Source: Bizionia sp. (GTDB lineage Bacteria > Bacteroidota > Bacteroidia > Flavobacteriales > Flavobacteriaceae). From it: DNA of 10,666 nucleotides. Numbering within the stretch: position 1 is the stretch's first letter; the number at the start of each line of letters is the position of its first letter. The notes under the pieces were generated by a model, which was not told where the DNA came from, did no database searches, and saw nothing but the letters and a program-made list of their open reading frames with translations. The stretch spans positions 1 through 10,666 of the forward strand of contig JAGPVI010000239.1 of assembly GCA_018067115.1 (NCBI GenBank), written 5' to 3'. Positions 6,129 through 10,666 of this stretch are shown piece after piece. The position numbers and the translations under genes were made by a program.

Positions 6129-7859
6129 TTAGTTTAGTTGCATATCTTTTATGATAGCATCAATTTTGGTTTCTAATTCAGTTTCTTTATTTTGAAAATC
6201 TACTGCCGATTCTAAGACCGTATTTACACTGATGTAAAATTTAATTTTAGGTTCGGTACCACTTGGTCGAAGTGCAATTTTACTGCCGTCTTCTGTGTAA
6301 TATATTAAGACGTTAGATTTTGGAATGTCTAGCCTTTCAGTTGTATTTGTAATCGTATTTATTGCTGTTGATAATTGATAATCTTCAATTTTAATAACTT
6401 TTGAACCATTAACAGTTTGCAACGGATTCGCGCGTGCATCAACCATCATTTGCTTAATTTCTTGAGCGCCTTCAATTCCTTTTTTTGTCATTGAAATTAA
6501 GCGTTCTTTAAACAACCCGTGATTAACATATAAATCGATTAATTTCTTGTAAACCGAACTACCTTCCGCTTTTGCTTGAGCAGCCATTTCACAAATTAAA
6601 AGCGTTGCAGTAACGGCATCTTTATCGCGGACAAAATCGCCAACCATAAATCCGAAACTTTCTTCACCACCACCTATAAAATTGAGCTCTGGGAAGTCTT
6701 TAATCATTTTAGCAATCCATTTAAACCCTGTAAGCCCCACTTTTAATTCTACATTATAAGCATTGGCAATGTTTTGCATCATTGGAGTCGAAACGATGGT
6801 GCTGGCAACAAATTCTTTACCTTTAATTTTGTTGCTTTTTTTCCATTGTTCGGTTAAAAAAGCAGTCATTAACACCATAGCCTGGTTACCGTTAAGTAAA
6901 ACTAAGTCGTTATCAAGGTTTCTTACAGCAACACCTAAGCGGTCGCAATCGGGGTCTGTACCAATTACAATATCTCCGTTGGTTTTTTCTGCTAATTCTA
7001 AAGCCATTTTTAAGGCTTCCGGTTCTTCGGGGTTTGGTGATTTTACGGTAGGGAAATCGCCATTTGGAACACGTTGTTCTTCAACAATATTCACGTTTTT
7101 ATAGCCTGCGCGTTTTAGCGTTTCTGGAACTGCCGTAATAGACGTACCGTGCAGTGAGGTGAAAACAATATTTAAATTGTCTTTGGCAACTTGAGCCGTG
7201 TTGAAGCTTCCGTTTTTAACCGATGCATTTATAAAAGCATCATCTATAGCTTCACCTATATATGTAATTAGTTTTTCGTTTGGTTCAAATTTTATTTCGG
7301 CGTAATCAAGTGCATTAATTAGCGCAATAATTTCGGCGTCTTGTGGTGGTACTAATTGTCCGCCATCTTGCCAATACACCTTATAACCGTTGTATTCTGG
7401 TGGGTTGTGCGATGCTGTTAAAACAATACCGCAATGACAGTTTAAATGCTTTAAAGCGAAAGATAATTCTGGAGTAGGACGTAAGTCTTCAAACAAAAAC
7501 ACTTCAATATTATTAGCAGAAAACACATTGGCAACCACCTTTGCTAGTTCCTTACTATTGTGTCTACAATCGAAAGCGATCGCTACTTTTAATTGTTCTC
7601 CAGGAAATACAGTATGCATATAATCGCTTAAACCCTGTGTGTTTTTTCCTAAAGTATATTTATTAATACGATTGGTGCCAACACCCATTACACCTCTCAT
7701 TCCACCAGTTCCAAACTCTAAATTTTTGTAAAAACTTTCTGTTAACGTTTGCGAGTCTTCAGCAATAAGATTTTTTATATAATCTTGGGTGTCTTTATCG
7801 AAAGTTGGTGTTAACCACGTGTTTACTTTTTTTAATAATTCGGGTTCTATGTGTATCAT
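6129..7859 (-). CDS. phospho-sugar mutase (phosphoglucomutase/phosphomannomutase family)
   Basis: This 576-residue cytoplasmic enzyme moves phosphate between C6 and C1 of a hexose (or pentose), supplying sugar-1-phosphates for nucleotide-sugar synthesis. All alpha-D-phosphohexomutase signatures are present in order: the GTGGMRG segment near 50-56, the phosphoserine loop TASHNP (148-153, S150 the phosphorylated residue), the metal loop DPDCDR (302-307), the sugar-binding GGGEES (396-401) and the phosphate-binding RPSGTEPK (531-538). Its length matches the long PgcA/PGM2-like branch, not the 450-residue ManB/GlmM branch. Two cysteines, CHC at 141-143, lie close before the catalytic serine. It is followed with no gap by the exporter and preceded, 86 bases away, by the glycosyltransferase. 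Substrate preference (glucose, mannose or ribose phosphates) cannot be fixed. Confidence 0.93.
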   Translation of the reverse strand: MIHIEPELLKKVNTWLTPTFDKDTQDYIKNLIAEDSQTLTESFYKNLEFGTGGMRGVMGVGTNRINKYTLGKNTQGLSDYMHTVFPGEQLKVAIAFDCRHNSKELAKVVANVFSANNIEVFLFEDLRPTPELSFALKHLNCHCGIVLTASHNPPEYNGYKVYWQDGGQLVPPQDAEIIALINALDYAEIKFEPNEKLITYIGEAIDDAFINASVKNGSFNTAQVAKDNLNIVFTSLHGTSITAVPETLKRAGYKNVNIVEEQRVPNGDFPTVKSPNPEEPEALKMALELAEKTNGDIVIGTDPDCDRLGVAVRNLDNDLVLLNGNQAMVLMTAFLTEQWKKSNKIKGKEFVASTIVSTPMMQNIANAYNVELKVGLTGFKWIAKMIKDFPELNFIGGGEESFGFMVGDFVRDKDAVTATLLICEMAAQAKAEGSSVYKKLIDLYVNHGLFKERLISMTKKGIEGAQEIKQMMVDARANPLQTVNGSKVIKIEDYQLSTAINTITNTTERLDIPKSNVLIYYTEDGSKIALRPSGTEPKIKFYISVNTVLESAVDFQNKETELETKIDAIIKDMQLN

Positions 7860-7945
7860 ATTTTAAACGTACTGTATATTGTGATCTACTAAATAAATAA
7901 TTATTTTGCTAAAATAAGCATAATAACACGGTTAGTAATGAAGGT

Positions 7946-8893
7946 TTAAAAATTAAGTTCTTTTTTAACGAGGTAGCGTTTTTTATCTGGTCTGTTTCTT
8001 AAAATGATCTCACCTAGAAAGCCTGCAATAAAAAATTGAGAGCCAATTACCATAGTGATTAAAGAGATATAAAACTGAGGTCTTTGCGTGATTAATCGAC
8101 CGTAAGGATGGAAAAACAACTTATCGATACCTAGATAAACAGCGAAACTTAAGCCAATAGCAAACATAATAACGCCTAAAGCCCCAAACAAGTGCATAGG
8201 TCGTTTACCAAAACGCGAAATAAACCAAATGGTAATTAAATCGAGGAATCCGTTTACAAAACGATCCATTCCAAATTTTGTTTCTCCGTATTTTCTGGCT
8301 TGGTGTTGTACTACTTTTTCTCCTATATTAATAAAGCCTGCATTTTTTGCTAGTACCGGGATATAGCGATGCATTTCGCCATTAACATCAATATGTTTTA
8401 CCACGTTATTATGGTATGCTTTTAATCCGCAATTAAAATCGTTAAGTATAACACCCGATGTTTTTCTTGCCGCCCAATTAAAGAGTTTAGACGGTAAGTT
8501 TTTTGTTAGTTTATTATCGTAACGCTTCTTTTTCCAACCCGAAACCAAATCGAATTTGTCGTTTACAATCATATTGTAAAGTTCAGGGATTTCTTCTGGA
8601 TTGTCTTGTAAATCGGCATCCATTGTAATAACAACGTTGCCTTGCGCTTTTTCAAACCCAGCGTGGAGTGCTTGAGATTTTCCAAAGTTTTTAAGAAATC
8701 GTATCCCTTTAACGTTACTATCTTGCTTAGAAAGCATTTCTATACGTTTCCAAGAACCATCGGTACTACCATCGTCTATAAAAATGATTTCATACGAAAA
8801 ATGATTGGACTGCATAACTTTTGCGATCCAATCATGTAATTCTTGTAAAGATTCCTTTTCGTTAAGTAGTGGTATAACTACTGATATATCCAT
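7946..8893 (-). CDS. family 2 glycosyltransferase, DPM1/GtrB-like
   Basis: This protein of 315 residues transfers a sugar from a nucleotide donor, most likely to a polyprenyl phosphate, on the cytoplasmic face of the inner membrane. The GT-A domain shows the N-terminal VVIPLLNE strand, the donor-binding IDDGSTDGS (39-47) and the metal-binding MDADLQD (91-97). The conserved KYGETKFGM segment lies near 201-209. Two C-terminal membrane segments (about 234-254 and 274-296) are typical of the GtrB/ArnC/DPM1 branch. I chose the ATG at 8893 because MDISVVIP is the usual family N-terminus and because the alternative ATG at 8902 falls inside an 8-bp inverted repeat. The sugar and acceptor cannot be told from sequence. 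It lies downstream of DUF4199 and upstream of the phosphohexomutase on the same strand. Confidence 0.92.
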   Translation of the reverse strand: MDISVVIPLLNEKESLQELHDWIAKVMQSNHFSYEIIFIDDGSTDGSWKRIEMLSKQDSNVKGIRFLKNFGKSQALHAGFEKAQGNVVITMDADLQDNPEEIPELYNMIVNDKFDLVSGWKKKRYDNKLTKNLPSKLFNWAARKTSGVILNDFNCGLKAYHNNVVKHIDVNGEMHRYIPVLAKNAGFINIGEKVVQHQARKYGETKFGMDRFVNGFLDLITIWFISRFGKRPMHLFGALGVIMFAIGLSFAVYLGIDKLFFHPYGRLITQRPQFYISLITMVIGSQFFIAGFLGEIILRNRPDKKRYLVKKELNF

Positions 8894-8900
8894 GCTATGC

Positions 8901-8923
8901 ATTTGAAATTTGATGTTTCAAAT
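8901..8923. repeat. perfect 8-bp inverted repeat before the glycosyltransferase
   Basis: ATTTGAAA (8901-8908) and TTTCAAAT (8916-8923) are perfect inverted copies separated by seven bases. The element lies in the 30-base gap after the DUF4199 gene, overlaps a TAnnTTTG-like sequence and covers the upstream alternative start codon of the glycosyltransferase. It could be a protein-binding site, or an RNA hairpin in the polycistronic message. Neither role is shown. Confidence 0.5.
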
Positions 8924-8926
8924 ATA
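8919..8926 (-). promoter_or_regulatory. candidate internal -7 element for the glycosyltransferase
   Basis: The minus strand reads TATATTTG, a full TAnnTTTG match. Initiation about seven bases downstream would leave a leader of roughly 19 bases before the ATG at 8893. No clear TTTG is visible at the -33 position, so an internal promoter is only possible. Confidence 0.3.
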
Positions 8927-8932
8927 AGATTA

Positions 8933-9442
8933 TTATGCGTTTTTAACTATTAAACCAGTTATTAACGATACTACAAGTCCAAAAAATACAGAACCTATTA
9001 AACTTACGGTGCTAATAAAACCTGCAGATGTAAAAATGTTCATCATAGAAATGGCTTGTTCTTCAGTTTCTGCTGTCATTTCGTTGCCAGCGGTATATAA
9101 GTCTTGTAAGGCTTTTTCTCTAATTACTTCTATAAATTCAGGATTTATAAAAGAATAATGTAAATAGGTAAAAAGAGCAATTAATAGACCTCCAATCGCA
9201 GCCGTAGCCAATCCTGCTTTCATAGCTTGACTTAATGTAATGGAATTTTCGTTCGCTTTTTTATAAGCGATTACAGAGTAGGCAATAATTCCTATAGTAC
9301 CAGCGACGTTGAGAATTGTTAACACTAAATTGCTGTCTGTGTCAAGTACATATAAAGCAACAATCATTGCAATGCCTAAAAGTGCATAATAAATACCATA
9401 GGTGTAAGCAATTGATTTAAATGATAGTTGTGGAGATTCCAT
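8933..9442 (-). CDS. DUF4199 family four-span membrane protein
   Basis: This 169-residue inner-membrane protein belongs by overall pattern to the DUF4199 family, widespread in Bacteroidota and of unknown function. Four hydrophobic segments are visible at about 12-31, 40-60, 76-97 and 141-166. The stretch ITLSQAMKAGLATAAIGG, leading into the third span, is characteristic of the family. Between spans three and four is a soluble loop of about 44 residues rich in glutamate (near 100-140). It is the first gene of the minus-strand block, 30 bases ahead of the glycosyltransferase, an arrangement I associate with other flavobacteria. A link to lipid-linked sugar handling can be guessed from position only. 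Confidence 0.85.
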   Translation of the reverse strand: MESPQLSFKSIAYTYGIYYALLGIAMIVALYVLDTDSNLVLTILNVAGTIGIIAYSVIAYKKANENSITLSQAMKAGLATAAIGGLLIALFTYLHYSFINPEFIEVIREKALQDLYTAGNEMTAETEEQAISMMNIFTSAGFISTVSLIGSVFFGLVVSLITGLIVKNA

Positions 9443-9481
9443 ATCTTTGGTGTTTTGAAGTTAATTATAATTGTTAGTAAT

Positions 9482-9489
9482 CAAAGATA
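9482..9489 (-). promoter_or_regulatory. candidate -7 element of the DUF4199-led block
   Basis: The minus strand reads TATCTTTG, matching TAnnTTTG, 40 bases ahead of the DUF4199 start codon, so the leader would be about 33 bases. The expected -33 TTTG is not clear (a T-rich TTTTTCTG lies nearby). It would be divergent from the rpmE2 promoter in the same intergenic region. Confidence 0.5.
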
Positions 9490-9532
9490 AGCAAACGTTA
9501 CAGAAAAAGTTTAAATATTTTTGCAGAAAAGG

Positions 9533-9562
9533 TTGGTAATATGTAAAATTTACTTAAATTTG
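9533..9562 (+). promoter_or_regulatory. Bacteroidota-type promoter of rpmE2
   Basis: TTG at 9533-9535 and TAAATTTG at 9555-9562 are separated by 19 bases, matching the Bacteroidota -33/-7 arrangement (TTTG or TTG, then TAnnTTTG). The following GCACC is common at flavobacterial transcription starts. The leader to the ATG would be about 30 bases, too short for an elaborate riboregulator. A second TAnnTTTG match, TATTTTTG at 9516-9523, lies upstream but lacks a clear -33 partner. Confidence 0.7.
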
Positions 9563-9598
9563 CACCTCGAAATTAGAATACAATTAAAGCATTTAGAG

Positions 9599-9850
9599 AT
9601 GAAAAAAGATATACATCCAGAAAATTATAGATTAGTAGCATTTAAAGACATGTCTAATGAAGACGTTTTTTTAACTAAGTCTACGGCAAACACGAGCGAA
9701 ACAATAGAGTTCGAAGGTGCAGAATACCCGTTAATAAAAATGGAGATTTCTAGAACATCTCACCCGTTTTATACAGGTAAGTCTAAATTAATTGATACCG
9801 CAGGTCGTATCGATAAATTCAAAAACAAATACGCGAAATTCAAAAAATAA
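9599..9850 (+). CDS. rpmE2: 50S ribosomal protein L31, type B
   Basis: This 83-residue protein of the large ribosomal subunit is at the usual length for type B L31. It begins MKKDIHPENYRLVAFKD and carries the family segments KSTANTSETIEFEG, the central SRTSHPFYTGKSKLIDTAGR near the middle, and the basic tail IDKFKNKYAKFKK. It contains no cysteine, so it is the zinc-independent form; the CxxC-bearing type A form is not seen here. The start at 9599 is chosen because it gives the conserved N-terminus and lies about 30 bases after a well-formed promoter. The frame remains open back to 9521, but that extension has no resemblance to L31. It is monocistronic, between its own promoter and terminator. 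Confidence 0.96.
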   Translation: MKKDIHPENYRLVAFKDMSNEDVFLTKSTANTSETIEFEGAEYPLIKMEISRTSHPFYTGKSKLIDTAGRIDKFKNKYAKFKK

Positions 9851-9872
9851 TTTCCGCAGTTTTATCATATTT

Positions 9873-9903
9873 AAAAGCCTTTCATTTACTGAAAGGCTTT
9901 TTT
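9873..9903 (+). terminator. intrinsic terminator of rpmE2
   Basis: A perfect 12-bp stem pairs AAAAGCCTTTCA (9873-9884) with TGAAAGGCTTTT (9890-9901) around the five-base loop TTTAC. The right arm runs into six consecutive T's (9898-9903). It begins 22 bases after the rpmE2 stop codon. Confidence 0.92.
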
Positions 9904-9920
9904 GTTATGCCTAATATATT

Positions 9921-9928
9921 TACTTTTG
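9921..9928 (+). promoter_or_regulatory. candidate -7 element of the GlmU-like gene
   Basis: TACTTTTG matches TAnnTTTG and lies 25 bases ahead of the ATG at 9954. The nearest upstream TTTG (9901-9904), inside the T-tail of the rpmE2 terminator, is 16 bases away, shorter than the usual 19 or so. The promoter is therefore plausible but not certain. Confidence 0.4.
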
Positions 9929-9953
9929 ATATAAATAATCAACTCTAAACGCA

Positions 9954-10666
9954 ATGAACTATATTCTTTTTGACGGCCCAGCAAGAAATCAATTACTTCC
10001 TTTTACTTATACGCGCCCAGTGGCCGAAATTAGAGTGGGAATATTGACGATTAGAGAAAAATGGGAACAGTATTTAGATTCTACAACGACGACAATTACA
10101 GAAGAATATTTATCAGACAAATACCCAATGGTAGAGCTGGAAGAAAATATCTTAATCAATGCTTCGTTTTGCCCTACACCAAAATTAGTAGAATTGATTT
10201 TAGGACTGAAAGAAAATCAAGCCATTTTTAAAGAGGAAGATGTGATTGCTTTTTTTACTAAAGAATCGCAAGAAGATATAGATTTAGAAACTTTTGAAGC
10301 TATTGAGTTTAACGACGACTGTGTGAAAATTGAACATACTTGGGATATTTTCTCTAAAAATGCCGAAGCCATAGCTTTAGATTTTGAGTTTTTAACACAT
10401 AACAGGCAATCGGAGCCTATTCCGGCTTCCAATAATGTGATTGCTCCAGAGAATATTTTTATTGAAGAAGGCGCGAAACTAGAGTTTACTACTTTAAATG
10501 CCAGTTCTGGCCCTATTTATATTGGTAAAAATGCCGAAATTATGGAAGGCTCTGTCGTTCGTGGACCGCTAGCTTTATGTGATAATGCAACGTTAAAACT
10601 AGGAACTAAAATTTATGGAGCAACTACAATTGGTCCGTTTTGTAAAGTGGGAGGAGAGGTTAATAA
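9954..10666 (+). CDS. alternative GlmU-like sugar nucleotidyltransferase/acyltransferase (3' truncated by window)
   Basis: From the ATG the frame is open for 237 codons to the window edge; the family is usually about 390 residues, so roughly the N-terminal 60% is visible. It begins MNYILFDGPARNQLLPFTYT, matching the Bacteroidota family annotated as GlmU-like, which is proposed to make UDP-GlcNAc for peptidoglycan and lipid A. The N-terminal half would be the nucleotidyltransferase-like domain, although the classical GxGTRM loop of GlmU is replaced by FDGPARNQLLPFTYTRP. From about residue 165 hexapeptide-repeat-like sequence begins (for example IFIEEGAKLE, IYIGKNAEIMEG, ATLKLGTKI, TTIGPFCKVGG), indicating a left-handed beta-helix acyltransferase-type domain. 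Activity is known only by family inference. It follows the rpmE2 terminator, so it probably has its own promoter. Confidence 0.87.
   Translation, partial: MNYILFDGPARNQLLPFTYTRPVAEIRVGILTIREKWEQYLDSTTTTITEEYLSDKYPMVELEENILINASFCPTPKLVELILGLKENQAIFKEEDVIAFFTKESQEDIDLETFEAIEFNDDCVKIEHTWDIFSKNAEAIALDFEFLTHNRQSEPIPASNNVIAPENIFIEEGAKLEFTTLNASSGPIYIGKNAEIMEGSVVRGPLALCDNATLKLGTKIYGATTIGPFCKVGGEVN

Noticed and set aside
6763..7104. Plus-strand open frame opposite the phosphohexomutase
   Set aside because: Antisense to conserved active-site coding sequence; composition is what reverse reading of this gene would produce.
7901..7917. Hairpin TTATTTT-GCT-AAAATAA between glycosyltransferase and phosphohexomutase
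   Set aside because: A 7-bp stem made only of A-T pairs with no clean T-run after it on the minus strand; too weak to call a terminator, so the block is treated as possibly continuous.
9521..9598. N-terminal extension of L31
   Set aside because: The extension overlaps the promoter and predicted transcription start and bears no resemblance to L31, whose conserved start is MKKDIHPE.
10217..10432. Minus-strand open frame opposite the GlmU-like gene
   Set aside because: Serine/lysine-rich low-information translation antisense to a recognised gene.

Overview
The window looks like the chromosome of a marine-type Flavobacteriaceae bacterium (phylum Bacteroidota). The base composition is AT-rich. 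Several candidate promoters carry the Bacteroidota -7 element TAnnTTTG instead of a sigma-70 TATAAT box, and Shine-Dalgarno sequences are poor or absent. The protein families also fit: DUF4199, the alternative GlmU-like family, a Spy-like 'sensor of ECF-type sigma factor', and cysteine-free type B L31. No insertion sequence, phage gene, CRISPR array, tRNA or rRNA gene was seen, and every gene except those cut by the window edges appears intact.

Layout. Positions 1-1246 (minus) hold an RsmB/NOP-type rRNA cytosine methyltransferase and possibly the first codons of a further gene at the left edge. Positions 1421-2527 (plus) encode a BNR/Asp-box repeat lipoprotein, divergent from the methyltransferase. 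A bidirectional hairpin terminator (about 2542-2571) separates it from a converging three-gene minus-strand cluster at 2569-4082: ECF sigma factor, a single-pass membrane protein that is the likely anti-sigma factor, and a secreted Spy-like protein. Next comes a minus-strand block at 4287-9442, in transcription order DUF4199 membrane protein, family 2 glycosyltransferase, phosphohexomutase and MsbA-like ABC exporter, ending in a terminator near 4209-4250. A divergent promoter region at 9443-9598 separates this block from rpmE2 (L31 type B, plus), which has its own strong terminator. The window ends inside a GlmU-like nucleotidyltransferase/acyltransferase gene (plus, from 9954).

How the genes may work together. 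Phosphohexomutase, DPM1/GtrB-type glycosyltransferase, ABC exporter and GlmU-like enzyme are all plausible parts of sugar-phosphate, lipid-linked sugar and envelope supply. The ECF triad looks like an envelope-stress circuit in which the anti-sigma is not of the usual zinc-binding (ZAS) type. This triad is the most interesting part of the window. Its membrane protein has a duplicated cytoplasmic GFxxPxxYFExFE motif and a predicted periplasmic tail with no basic residue at all, facing a strongly basic Spy-like partner. The rest is mostly ordinary core genome.
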